From the NCBI GenBank assembly GCA_934047225.1, contig OW203993.1:25744069-25808068 (forward strand): a DNA stretch of 64,000 nucleotides, given 5' to 3'. This document shows, piece by piece, positions 1-12,700 of this stretch. The translations under genes and the position numbers were made by a program. Numbering within the stretch: the first letter of the stretch is position 1; every line of letters begins with the position of its first letter. The DNA is from Ypsolopha sequella. Its lineage: Eukaryota > Arthropoda > Insecta > Lepidoptera > Ypsolophidae. Below the pieces are notes generated by a model. It saw only the letters and a program-made list of their open reading frames with translations. It ran no database searches and was not told where the DNA came from.

Positions 1-255
1 CCCTGACACCGTTAAACGGCTATTGCGTCGCCTTTTGCGTCTATCTTCAGAGGCGACTAAAAGATTGGCGCGCACTGTACCTACTCGGGTGCCCCTCCCC
101 ACTCCGCCGCTCTGCCAATGCCGGTCATGTCTGTCATACACTAACGTTCATTGTAGCCCCCAAAATATCGTTAAAAAAAGTATTTTTTTCAATATATTTT
201 TTTATCATCGTGAATATAAATGAAACTCGAGAATTCATGTAAACAAATAAATATT

Positions 256-380
256 ATGATCGATCGGGATAGCCGACCAGTTTCAGCAGATTTAAGCTGC
301 CATTAAACGCCGTTGCGCCTCACACTGTCAAGAAGAAGGCAGTCTGAATCTGCTGAAACTGGTCGGCTATCGCGATCATG
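256..380. repeat. Fold-back (MITE-like) element, about 125 bp
   Basis: Arms of roughly 35 bp pair with each other: the left arm contains 'gatagccgaccagtttcagc' and the right arm its reverse complement, with a short GC-richer loop. No coding potential. The rest of 1-900 shows only AT-rich sequence with no gene that I can support. Confidence 0.8.
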
Positions 381-902
381 GGTAAGCCGTTTGATTATAT
401 CAAGTTCTATATAACTATACATGTTGACGAAATGATTTTCATGGAAAGCTCGTTCTGTGCCTTAAATACATAGACTGTTATCTAAGATGCACTTGTATGT
501 ATAATAAGTAATTCAAATTATTAACTGTAAATATGCATATTTTCTTGATAAGAAATTAGTTATCATGTTGCTATCTCAAAATGTGAAAAAATAGTGCTCA
601 AACGCACAAAACCTAACTTTGTATAATATTTTGCCACTAACATAGGTCGAGGCATTAATTTCGAATTTATAAACTTATACTAAGTAGATATTACTGATTT
701 AATGATTGTGAATATTGTGTCATGCCGTTTAAACGTTATAATAATTATGTAATTAATACATTTTTGGATCAAACAACTTTTCCTTTGTTTCTTTACTAAC
801 CTATAAAAATCATACCAGTCAAAATTTTAAATTGTTTGTTTATTTCAATAACTGCCGCTTTTTTACAATTTCTAATCTAGAATTTTTTTACAATTTCTAA
901 TC

Positions 903-1424
903 TAAAGTCTCTTTCAATAGAATCCGGCAATAATGTAAACAAACCAATTTAAACACGATTATTATTATTGTTATTATTATTATGTAGGTACACTTTTCAG
1001 TAACGGGCCCGTAGGGACCCGGTCATTTGAAAGGCATTCATGGGGCCGAAGCCGACATTGAAGAGGCCTTTGGTACCATTTAATCTAAATGTGAGATGGC
1101 TGCATCCATAGAGGCCTCTCCCTCAATGTATCATGTGAGAGGTTTGTGAAGTGACATCACTAATTTTCCAAAGACAAATAAGACTTTGATGATTAAAAAA
1201 AGTTTTACAAACTATTAAAATTATCGTCGTCAGAGTATTTTTAATTAAAATAACTATCATAAAGAAGTTATTTGGTGTCGAAATGATTGTAAGAACAATG
1301 AATGGTTCCTTGAAATGTGAATATGTTCAGGATTGATATTCAAATGTAAGTAATTACGGAGTAATCGTGTTTAAATTGGTTTGTTTACATTATTGCCGGA
1401 TTCTATTGAAAGGGACTTTAGTAC
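903..1424. repeat. Terminal-inverted-repeat element, about 520 bp
   Basis: The left end (904-961) and right end (1362-1423) are near-perfect inverted copies of about 58 bp, including 'ttcaatagaatccggcaata' on the left. The core has no long open frame, so this looks like a non-autonomous DNA element. Confidence 0.8.
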
Positions 1425-1779
1425 TTTACAGTACTCACTATTTTAATAAGGTGTCTGTCGGAATAATTATAATATTATAATTATTACATAAACTTGACAC
1501 TTAGTTGTTTTTAACAACAAAACACTCGAATCAATTTGATCCATAAAAAGGTTATATATCTCGCAATAACACAACAACAATTCAGTCCCACAGTCTTAGC
1601 TGTTCAGGGGGACTAAATAAAAAAATAAAAATCTAAATCTGTAGGTTTGTTTTCAGCTCAGAATATTATTCTGAGGTTTTCAGTACCGAGAAGCATCTAG
1701 TAACATAATTTTCACCAAAAAGTAAAAAAAAAACTTAAGTAATTTTCGTTGTGTGGTTTGCACATTTTAACTTTATTTT

Positions 1780-1865
1780 TTTGGGTTCCGTACCTCATAA
1801 TACGGAAACGGAACCCTTACAGAATCACTTTGTAGTCCGTCCCCGTTTTCTCGAGCCCCAAGGGA
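1780..1865. repeat. Fragment of the 'gggttccgta' dispersed repeat
   Basis: Contains 'gggttccgtacctca' followed by 'acggaacccttacagaatca', the head of a family found in fuller form at 10003-10297, 34704-34912 and 47516-47793. Confidence 0.55.
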
Positions 1866-2154
1866 TATATCAAGTTGCACCTAATACCTCCTAGAGAAGT
1901 ATACGGCTTATTCGTGTTCTTAAAAAATCAGGCTTCTAACTCTACGCGAAAAAAAGCTTCCAGAAATTTAACACGAAGGAAGTCTTGTGGCACAAATGAA
2001 GAAATCCGATTTTTTTAATTTCCCATTCTATGTAGAATATTACTTGACCAACTTGGTTTGGTTTCATACATTATTTAGGTAAATGTATAAAACAAAACTG
2101 CAAAATTAAGAAAATTTATACTTGCGATTGTCGGCACTTGGTGAAACTTGAAAC

Positions 2155-2276
2155 ACATCTTGAATTAAAAACACTTGTACATTATAGTGAAAATGGAGTA
2201 AAATCCGAAACCGGTTGGGAGTTCACATAAATAAAGTGAAACTATAATGTACAAGTGTTTTTTTAATTCAAGATGC
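2155..2276. repeat. Fold-back element, about 120 bp
   Basis: Arms of about 33 bp ('catcttgaattaaaaacact' and its reverse complement ending at 2276) flank a loop of about 50 bp. No open frame. Confidence 0.75.
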
Positions 2277-2292
2277 AAAATTAAGGTTATAA

Positions 2293-2443
2293 TGGTGTCG
2301 ATTCGGCTAAACACAATTTAACTAATTTGACAGGACTAACCTTATTTTAAGCGTTCTGTCTTTATCTTTTCGATACCGAAGAACAAGACAGAAGGCTCAA
2401 ATAAAGTTTAGTTCTATCAAATAAGTTAGCCGAATCGACACAA
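2293..2443. repeat. Short TIR element, about 150 bp
   Basis: Ends are inverted copies built on 'gtgtcgattcggctaa' and 'ttagccgaatcgacac'. It lies just beyond the proposed 3' end of the zinc-finger gene. Confidence 0.7.
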
Positions 2444-2456
2444 CTATTGTAACAAT

Positions 2457-2462
2457 TTTATT
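2457..2462 (-). terminator. Candidate poly(A) signal for the ZC3H11A-like gene
   Basis: Plus-strand tttatt reads AATAAA on the minus strand, about 240 nt after the stop codon at 2701-2703. It is a reasonable 3' UTR length, but other A/T-rich hexamers exist nearby and no transcript end is visible. Confidence 0.4.
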
Positions 2463-2700
2463 GAAATAAATCTATTGAATGGTACTGAACTCTCAGAGCG
2501 CTGGGTCTACACTCACTAGACCAGCTTTTTCTTGGTTTTCTTACCAAGTTCTCGACCAGCGCCGCTGTCGACTAGACAGATAAGATGGTATCATTGAAAA
2601 ACTATTTGTAAGCACGAAGGATTTGTACGTTAAAATGTGATCCAACAGCACCTAGCTCAAAAGCGTATCATTTGCTAATAAAGCTTTTTGTTATAATAAA

Positions 2701-3722
2701 TCATAAATCCTCATTTATAGCATCGAAACTGTCAAGCAAATCTCTCTCGCTTTTCTTATTTGAGCTTTTAGCGTGACAACTAGCAACCACGTCAGGAACA
2801 TTTTTTACTAAATCTGCAAGTGCTACGTCACTTGCTTCTATTTCATCAACGTCGTCGTCACTCAAGTCAACGATATCTATGGGTTCCGCAATTATGACTG
2901 AATCATCTAAATCTATTATTTCGGTTTCGACTAACCTAGGGTCTTTACTACAAAACACTTCACTCACTATTTGTACTTCCGAATCAGAATCATCTTTGCC
3001 ATATATATTAGCTACAGTGTCTTTCGGTTCATTATCAACCTTATTGTCACTGCTTATGCTTATATTTCTAATTAGTTTGGGTTTAGACATCTGTTCTACG
3101 AGTTTAACTTTTTTGAATTTAAAACAATCATCTTCCAATTCATCATCCTGAATTTCTAACACGTCACTAACTTCAGAGTATGTTCTCTTCCTATTCTCCT
3201 CACTTTCGTTTGGTTTATTTTCAGTTTTTGACTGAGTTGAAGTGTTCGGAACGTTGTGATCTACTTTCTTGTACACTATTGAATTACTTCGCACTACTTT
3301 GATAATTTTATTGCCAGAACTTATTATCGTCTCTTGTGATGATAGTTTCCTTTTCCTAGCGTTTAAAGTGAGCGTTATAGGTTTAGTTTGTATGATAGCT
3401 TCGTTACTACTCCTTTTCTTCGCTCTGATTTCATCCAGCGACAGAACTTTGAAGTCCAAGCTTTTGTTTTCAACGTTCTTTTTCCCAGCTAGTTCATCTA
3501 GTGACACTTTATCATACTTGATGGAGAGGTTTGTTCTGACGATCTTCCTTTCTTTGGGCAGTTCTTTAGGCGGTAGATCGTCATAATTGTAGTAGGCCGC
3601 CGCTTCTGCTTGGATCTTCTCTAGAAGCAGAAGTTCTTGTGACTTGGTTCCCAGCGCGAGCGCATCGTCCGACGCAGCGTTTTTAGTCGGCGTAGAAGAT
3701 GGCACGCTTTCGTTATCCGACT
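2701..3722 (-). CDS. ZC3H11A: ZC3H11A-like exon 6 (C-terminal)
   Basis: This exon encodes 339 residues plus the TGA stop. The acceptor is ttgcag|AG, and its first two bases complete a Glu codon begun in exon 5. The sequence is low-complexity, rich in Lys/Ser/Asp, with basic 'RKRK'-type stretches (possible nuclear localisation) and an acidic tail (VDLSDDDVDEIEASD... DLLDSFDAINEDL). The open frame continues upstream past the splice site to 3783, but the phase fit with exon 5 favours 3722. Confidence 0.88.
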
Positions 3723-6700
3723 CTGCAAGAACACACCAAGCAAGTTTAGAATCGAGAATTTCGGAATTGGATCGGGAATACAAATAATGATTTTCGTAAT
3801 TAGTTTTGAAACGACCCGTCTCGATTCACTTGCTGTGTGCTCTTGGAGTCAATCTGAAATCGCGATGGGGTGATCAAAAATAATTACAAAAATCACGTAT
3901 TTATGAAACATTTTTATTTACTTGTCGGTATATTAAACACAATTTGGTTAAACAAAGCCCAAAAAGTTTCTTCGATTTCATTATCGAGCTCCTATAGAAG
4001 GTTAATTAGCTTATAAAGGAAGGTCTCAACACACGCGTAACTACGAGTTACCATATTTTGAAATTCTTATACAAATGTAATAAAAAATAAGAATAACGTA
4101 ACAACAACCCAGTTTTTTTTTTTTTCAAACAATAATGGCAGGCCCAGCACGAAACTAATCATATCTACTTACGAACACTACGGATTTTTCCCGTTGAGAT
4201 TTAAAACACTATTCGTGCTAGCCCTTCCTTACGACGCTAACCGCATGCCAATTTCTAAATCCACACAATTTCGTATAAAAATCAATGAAACCCACAAAAT
4301 TGTCATGGAATACATTCAAATCGACGCTCCCCTTTCCATTAACTACCCGCAGATATTGGCTTCTCTCTCTTTCACATCTTACAATAACTCCGTATAAAAA
4401 CACCTCTCTAATTTTTTTTTTCTTTATAATGGGAAGCCAAAAAATCTGTGAACGACTGATTTAAAAAATCCATTAGTTTCAAATTTAAATCAGTCTTTCA
4501 CTGAATATATATTTTATGTATACAGAGGTTGCTCAAGAAATCTTCTAGTATGTGTAACTCTTTGTTGTTATTGATCGGAGGGTTATTTCAATACACTCAG
4601 CTCCGGATATCGGAACCGAAATGTCTTTTTTTTTAATAACGTTTTATCAGATGGCGTTGGTCGTCAAAATTTTGATAGTGTAACTAACTATTTACAGTCT
4701 ACCCACAACCAAATGTTCTTGAACAATCCTCGTACTAATTAACACTAAAAAAAAGAAGAAACACCCAAAAATTTACTGTAAATTCTTAAATAATCGAGGT
4801 TTACTAAAAGTGCAAGAATACTTAGAAGAAAAAAAAAACACATATAAATATTGCTCAAAGAAGGCCCAGTTCAACCCGAATTCATAAATTAAGAAAATAT
4901 AAGAACATCTTTCTCGTAAAATTAAGAGACAACAACATTTATAGACAAAACTAAAGTTAATTTTAAATGGCTAGTATAATTAGTCTTAAGTTGCAGAGAA
5001 CGAATTAACAAGAAAAAAATAATAACATGGAACACCTTTGCGCCTACATTTTTTTTTAAAGATGTCTTCTTTGTTTCTTCTTCATTAAGCTCTCTACTAT
5101 AGGAAAACCGGAAAGTCAGACATCGCCCGCATCATTACAGGGACGCGGGGGGATGACCACAAAGGACTAGCGCGGGGAGCGGGCGGCAGGCTTGTGAGAG
5201 AGAAAGCGTATCTCACTCTCTCACAATGCAACATGAGCCCGTCCCCGCGCCCCTGTAGCGACGCGGGCGCAGACTGGCTTATTCGGTCGGTCTATAGATC
5301 GTGTTGTACATTTTTGTGCAGGCGCAATGTGTTAAAACATTATATCAATACTTGTCTAAAATTTGCATTCCTTTATTTGCATACAAACCACATCCCGATT
5401 TTTTTTTCAATCCGTCGCGACTATTTTTTTAACCGATATATTCAATACATAATAATGACTAGGCGTACCATGGACAAAAGATATTTTTATTGTATTTAAA
5501 AGTTATTTTCGCGCTTCAATATACTGTGTGTGTAATAAATATAGGAACTTTAACTTTCAGTACAAAGTTTAACAAAAAAACACAATCGAATGCGAATGAA
5601 AAGATGGCTTTTTGTATTCTTGTAATAACTATAGTTAATTATACCAAGTGCTTTTATATTAATTTTAGGATCTTCAAAGCATTATTTAAATATTATCAAA
5701 ATCGCTAAGCGATTACATTCTTTAATATTTTTTGTTGCTTTTCTTTTTTTTTTCCTAAAGAAAATGCGTTCCCAAGCATTGATACAATTTCAACTAGATA
5801 CAACACAGCTATCATAATTTTGTTTCAACTGTGGTTAAATCTTACCACACACATACAAAAACTGTGCCGTCTATTTTATTTAGTTACAAAAGGTTTATGA
5901 TTTTATATTATTTATTTATTTTTTGCTATCTAACGCTCATGGTGCGGTTTCAAGAGGGGGACTACATTGCAGTGGGTAGTTACATAAACTGCAGATACCC
6001 CATTAACACCCTAATCTAAACATGTAAACAATTTAAAGGCGTAAAAGCTTCTTTTTTTTTCTTTTTTTTTAACTTAAATTTAATGAGTTACAATATTCGT
6101 GTGTATATATATTTTTATTTGTATTTTTTATTAATATAATTAACCTATATTAATATTATGTACTTCTCTATAATAGACGAAGACTATAATCAACAATTAC
6201 TTTAAGGTCTGGATGTCATTGTCTAGTCACTACTAGTTTATAGTAAAAAATTAAGCTTTTAAAGAGTAATTTTTATTCCAAGATTGCATATGAAACCAGG
6301 CCTTAAAACAAATGTAATGTTACAAAGAGAAATTGCAATATTCATACCCAAAATTGAAAAAGCGAAAGATAATTTTACAACGTATCTAAATCGCTAAGAT
6401 ATGGGAGAGATTATATATCTCTTATTTATTGCACATATAAAAATACCGACTTGCATTATCTTCTACAAGTCGGACTAAGAAATACACATATGCAAGACAA
6501 AAAAACCTGTTCCACTAGTCTATGGATTAGAAAAACAAAAACACATCCACAGCTAATCATTGTCTATGCACGTTTAAAACAAAACAAAATGCCGTTGCTT
6601 CCGGCAACTAAACCTAAATAAACTTTTTTTTAAATACACTTTTAATGAATTCAGTTTCACTAGAATAATACTTGCTTTTTTACTTTGTTTGAACAAAATC

Positions 6701-9700
6701 TGAAACTAAACCCATATAACTGAAATTATTCTATTATTTCAAATAGAATATATTTAAAACCAAACTAATACATTTCTCTAAAGAACAGTTATTAAACACA
6801 ATTAATGTTGTGAGTAAATACAAGGTTTATACCGTTCTCTTTTGTTAAAGATAGTTATCGCTTTGAATACTTGACAAGAACTACATTGCAAACTGTCAAA
6901 CGTGTAGAGATGGCTGTTGAGTAAATAAATACCCAATGGGTAATCCCAAAGCAGGCAATTACCCAGGTAAATAATAAATTTTACACAATTTACCGGGGCA
7001 GAATCCCATCTCAATAAACAAATCAGTAAAAAATATTTTATTTCTACAAACACGCAATGTTTCATTTTACGAAATAATTTTATTTTTAAGAACTCTACAA
7101 TAAAATAAATAGAAAAAGTATTCTACAGTTTGCAATGTAGCGACAAAACTTTCTTAAACAATAGTGACAATAACAGATAAGGTAAAATAAATAATTTAAA
7201 TTACTTCTAACACATCCATTTTCGTGAGTGATTCAGTTGCAATTTTTTTTCTTGGCACATATTAAAAAGAAAAAAGGATAATGGTTGTGAATATATTCAC
7301 CATTGCTCATAGCTGAATCAAACAATTTAGTGCCTCTCCAAAACAAATATGTTAGTGACAATTTATTTATAGTAATGCATTCTCGTTACTTGTAAAACGC
7401 TAATATTATCTGTATGTGTGATTTACTTCTTATTATATGCATACAGCATTTCTTAGTGTTGGTAGGAACATGCAAGACGACATTTTATCATATTTCCAAA
7501 CGGGCTTTTAGTCCCGGGATAATTCCTACCCCAGCTCGTTTATTATGTTACGGATAATGTTAGGTTTAATGATAAACTTAAGATTAGCCGGCTAAAAGTA
7601 AGTTTAGTTTTGAGCATTACCTAATGTTCGATATTAGCCTGAACCTAGTTGGGTTACTTTTTAGCACGAACTGCAGGATTCGTCTGATAGTGCAGGGAAT
7701 GCGGGGAGGGAAGAAATACATACGAGTACAGACTGTCAGAATGACTCTCTAGTCTGCTGGTGTTTGACTTTAAATTTACAACGATTTTCAACAGAAAATC
7801 AAAAATAGATGCGAGGACGAGCGAAGCGAGGAGGAGCATGTCAGGTTGCTTGTGACCATAAATTCGGAAGCCGAGCAAAGCGAGGCGATACCTGTAGTTT
7901 TTAACAGAAAGTTAATTTGGAGAAGGTGGTGTGAGGGACCTTCCGTTTATTTTGTTTTTAGAAATTAACTTTCTGTTAAGAACTACAAGGGTCGTCTCGC
8001 TTTGCTTCGCTCGGCTCTCGTATTTATAACCACAACCAAACTACCACGCTCCTCCCTCTTCGCTAGACCTCACTTTTGAGTTTTTGTTGATATATTATTA
8101 TATTATTTCATCTTTCCGTTTGCTTTTACATTTTTAGCCGTTAGTTACCGGTTGCGCTTAAGTTTTACCGGCTAAATATGAAATAAACTAACATTAGCTA
8201 GAGCTGTAACTAAACTTAAGATTATCCAGTGGCTAACCGGCTAATCTTGAGTTCATCATCAAACGTAACATTAGCCGTAACAATTATATTGCAAAGCCTT
8301 GCGTTACGATCACTACAACGATTTAATAATCTCAATCGAACATTAGTTTGTAACAATGTGAAAGAGTTATCAACTTTCAACAGCCAACTTGCACATTCCA
8401 TAAAACTACATATATAAGCTCCGTCGTTATTTGACTGCGCGTATCATATTTGACCCCTACACTAGTTTTTCGATTCGATCGTTACATTTCAAGCAGTGAT
8501 GGCCGCTTATTTTTAATGGAGACACCGTATATTGAAAAGTATCTACGTAGAGCCATTAAATATATTCAAATAAAACCACGAAAATGACAACTTCCGCTAT
8601 GACTAGTGATGTCCAGGTCCCGAGTGCATTAACTCTGGCAAATACCTGGGAATGGGAATATTCCCAGGAGTTAATACCCGAGAATAAGAATATTCCTAGT
8701 AGCACTACTCTAGCCGCAACGCTTGTAAACGAAAAGACTTGTCTTGCAAAGCGAGTACTTTCCAAAAAAAAGTATATTCGACCCTGTAGATACTTTTCAA
8801 ATTAAGGTCGGTCCCCAGAATTTGACTAACTCGAATAAGTTCCGATTGACGCTGTGTACTAGCATCGAGCGTGAGACTTAAATAAAACGATCGGATCTCT
8901 ATTAGAGTTCCTCAAAACCCCGGGGAGCCTAAGCCGAATTTTATAAAGAAACGCACTCATTTCAACGTCCCTGACTATAATCTCTTTCTTGCACAAAAGA
9001 AGCAAGAAAATTACGTTATCAACTCTTTGGTACGCCCGTTTGCACGTTGATACAAATGTCGCTTTACAAAACTCCGCTTAGAGCGCTACACCAGTCCCGT
9101 AGACAAAAGGTGAACCAAAAACCTAAACTTTACATCAAAGGATTCTCCAAAAGTTTAACCTTGAGTTTAACCTTCAAAGTAACGGCGAAAGTCCGCAGCG
9201 CCATCTACGGGAAACCAGACGCAACGTTTCCAACGATCGATCTAGAACCTGTCAAATCTATCCGGCCTATAGACATTGTAGGGGTGGTCGACGCGCGACG
9301 ACGGACCCTATAAGTAATTTCAGTAGAGCCTCATACCTTCCTCGAAGTTGACTACGAGGGGGTCCACGGGGAGGGAGTAGGCGGTGGGGGGCGCGTCGTG
9401 CGGGTGCGGCGGGTGCGGCGGTAGCACGCGACGCGCCCCGAGCAGTTCCGAAGACGCTGGCAGCACGCCGAGGATTGCCGAGTCGAGGACCACTGAAACA
9501 AAATATCATTTGTAACAATTCGGATTATCGGATTAACTTTGGATGGTAATTGAACAATAGAAGCACGCCCCGGTAAGTCACGACTCACGGTCACGACTAT
9601 CCATAAAGAGTGAGCAGCTAATTTTGATACTTCTAATTATCTTAAAAGTAACTAAGAGAATTGTAAAAGAGTTACTTATATAACGAACATTTTTATTTAC

Positions 9701-12700
9701 AACTACTCACACGGGTATGTAAAATAGTAAAAGAATATTAAATTTTGAAAACATTCTCTAAATGAAAAAGTATTAGTTATTATCGATATATTTTTCGACC
9801 AACTTTGGTCGTCGTCAGTCGAATTATAAAAATATTTTTACTGACGATTTGACTGACGACGACCACAAGTTGGTCGAAATATATATCGATAATAATGAAT
9901 ACTTTTTCATTTATATATAATCTGTTTTAAAAGAATTAAAAGCTAAAAAAAATTGTTTTAGTAACAATTATTCATTACAGAAAAGCGGGTTTACCAGTTA
10001 TTTAGGGTTCCGTAACCAAAGGGTAACTAACGGGACCCTATAACTAAGACTCCGCTGTCCGTCTGTATGTCTGTCCGTCTGTCACCAGGCTGTATCTCAT
10101 GGACCGTGATAGTTAGACAGTTGCAATTTTCACAGATGATGTATTTCTGTTGCCGCTATAACAACAAATACTAAAAAACAAAATAAAATAAATATTTAAG
10201 GGGGCTTCCATACAACAGACATGTTTCTTTTGCTGTTTTTATAGATAATGGTACGGAACCCTTCGTGCGCGAGTCCGACTCGCACTTGGCCGGTTTTCTT
10301 ATCAATGTTATGCCCATAAATTACAAAAAATGTACTCGTTGTAAATCGCATATTCTACTAATCACACTGTCCAACTTTTATAACGAAATAAACTTAAATA
10401 TAAACTTTGGGGAATATTTAACGCATCGAGATACGGGCGTTTTTTTAAAGCAGCGCCGTCCGTGAGACCGCTGTTCACGCGCAGCGTTACAAAATAGACC
10501 TTCCTCCTAGGCGATAAAGTCTTTAAATTTAAGTTGAATACCTTCTTCCATGAAGATTTGCGCAGGTGTATGTTTCTTGGAAAAAGTTATACAGTATGAC
10601 CAGTGGGTCTACCGCGTAATTCTCATTTTCATCAACATCAACTTGAGATTGAAATTTGTCGTGCGTGCGACGACGCCCGCCTAACATGCCATCTCTTTTG
10701 CACGCGTTGAATTTCGCATGCATTTGCTTGAAGTTGATACAAATGAGAATTACGCGGTAGAGCCCCAGTTGAGCATGTATAAATATCGCTGTCCCGGTGT
10801 TGTTGCTAGTAGGAATTGGATTTGCCACAGCAAGGGCACCGGCTTCGGCACTCCGGGTGGCAGCACTGACACTTGCTGCTTGCCCACTGGCTGTCACTGG
10901 CTGACCTGTAGGGTGAACTATACAAACTACAGGGTTACCTTGTCGCTGCTGCTGCCACAGCAAGGGCACCGGCTGCGGCACTCCGGGCACCGGCACCGGC
11001 GGCACTGGCAGCTGCTGCTCGCCCACTGGCTCTGTCACTGGGGCTGATGGCTGGCCCTGGAGAAAAAACGGTTTAATGGACAGGCAAAGCTTTTCTCAGA
11101 GAGCAACACTGTGTTTGGAACTTTTACTGTAATTGTAAACTAAATCCAAATATCTAGGATCGGCGCTCCTTGGAAATAAGTCCTGCTCTAGCGCTTTTGT
11201 TTTTAACTGTCTATCTCGCTCTAATCAATTGGCGCTCAGAAACAGAAAACCCCGGTTATTTTGACTTTTTTTGTAACATTTTTACGCAGTCTGAACTATA
11301 AATCGTATCGAAGAACTGTTTTTTTTTTTTTATTGGTGTGTTATTATAGTTCTGAAATATGTTACTTAGTCTTTCCTCAAATATTACTTATGTAACCTCC
11401 TGAAACTGCTTTTACATTTATCTTAATATTTTTATTGTAATTTGTTTTATCACATTTTTTGTTATTTGTATTTCTTTAATAATGCATGTTCATTAAATTT
11501 TTAATATTTAGTATTAATTAAAAAACCAAACTACCCGCTCTACATGTAATATTTAGTGAGAACAGGGACAGCTGAAAATCAGCACTGTGCAGATGTACGC
11601 ACTCACAGGATTTTTCTGAGCTAGGTCCTTTGTGTCTGTTTAATGTTAAGTTTTTGTGTAATTAGGAATTGTTCAACAATTACGTGATCATTTTTGGCCG
11701 TTTTTTTTAACCAACCTCCCCCCCCTATGTGATCACAGCGTAATCTTTTGTTTTTAACCCCCCCCCCCATGTGATCACAGCGTAATCTTTTGTTTTAACC
11801 CCCCCCCCCTCGCCTTGATTACGTAATCTTCGTCCGGGCTTAAAATATATACTGATGCTTGGAAAAGTCGATAAAATATGCTGAAAAAGTATAAAAATAC
11901 TGAATCTGGTCACACAGTTTGTCTATAGCAGGGGAAATCCCGTTCCGTCTAGTTAGTGTTATCAGTAATAGACTTCAAAATTGGACGAAATATTTAAATA
12001 TAATTTATTTATTTTCAGAAACTCCCCCCCCCCCCCCCCAATAATCTAGATGTATATACGAGCACCCGACCCCCCCCCCCCTTCCGGTGATCACGTAATT
12101 GTTGAATGATCCTAGTTGTTTATTGACAAATAAATATATTTAGAGTATTCATAGCGATGGATTTCGCAAACTAAACATAATCTAAATAAATGTATTTGTT
12201 TTTTTTGAAAAAATCGTGTTTGCCCGGTAACATATACAACAGCGAATGGATCCAGGCAGCACAAACTCACCGGGTTGACGGGGGCCGGCTGGCTGGGCGC
12301 GATGCCGTCGGTGCGAGCCTCAGGGTTCTTGTGCATGAACGGGCAGTGCTTCTTGCGGCATCCTCCCGGCTGGTTCTCCCAGTAACACGGGATCTGCTTG
12401 CGGTTTTTCTGCAATTTTATTTGTTGAAAGGCGTTAGAATGCGCCTAGATCAACTATTCGCATGCATTAGAATAACATAATACACAACTTTTTTAGGGTT
12501 CCGTAGTCAACAACAAGTAACTCTTATAGTTTCAACATGTCCGTCTGTCTGTCTGTCTGTCCGCGGCTTAGCTCAGAAACTATTAGTACTAGAAAGCTGT
12601 AATTTGGCATGGGTATATACATATTTATTACGCCGATAAAGTGGTACAGTAAAATTTTGAAAAATATTTTTTTTAGGGTACCTCCCGTACACGTAAAGTG

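Larger units (their letters stand above)
3723..9336 (-). other. Intron 5 of the ZC3H11A-like gene, repeat-filled
   Basis: The 5.6-kb intron has donor GTATGA and acceptor TTGCAG. It contains the separately listed fold-backs at 5095-5300, 7549-8279 and 8525-8805; otherwise A/T-rich sequence with homopolymer runs and no recognisable gene on either strand. Confidence 0.7.

Noticed and set aside
10718..11047. Plus-strand 109-codon frame
   Set aside because: Antisense to exon 4 and its duplicate, which have splice and phase support.
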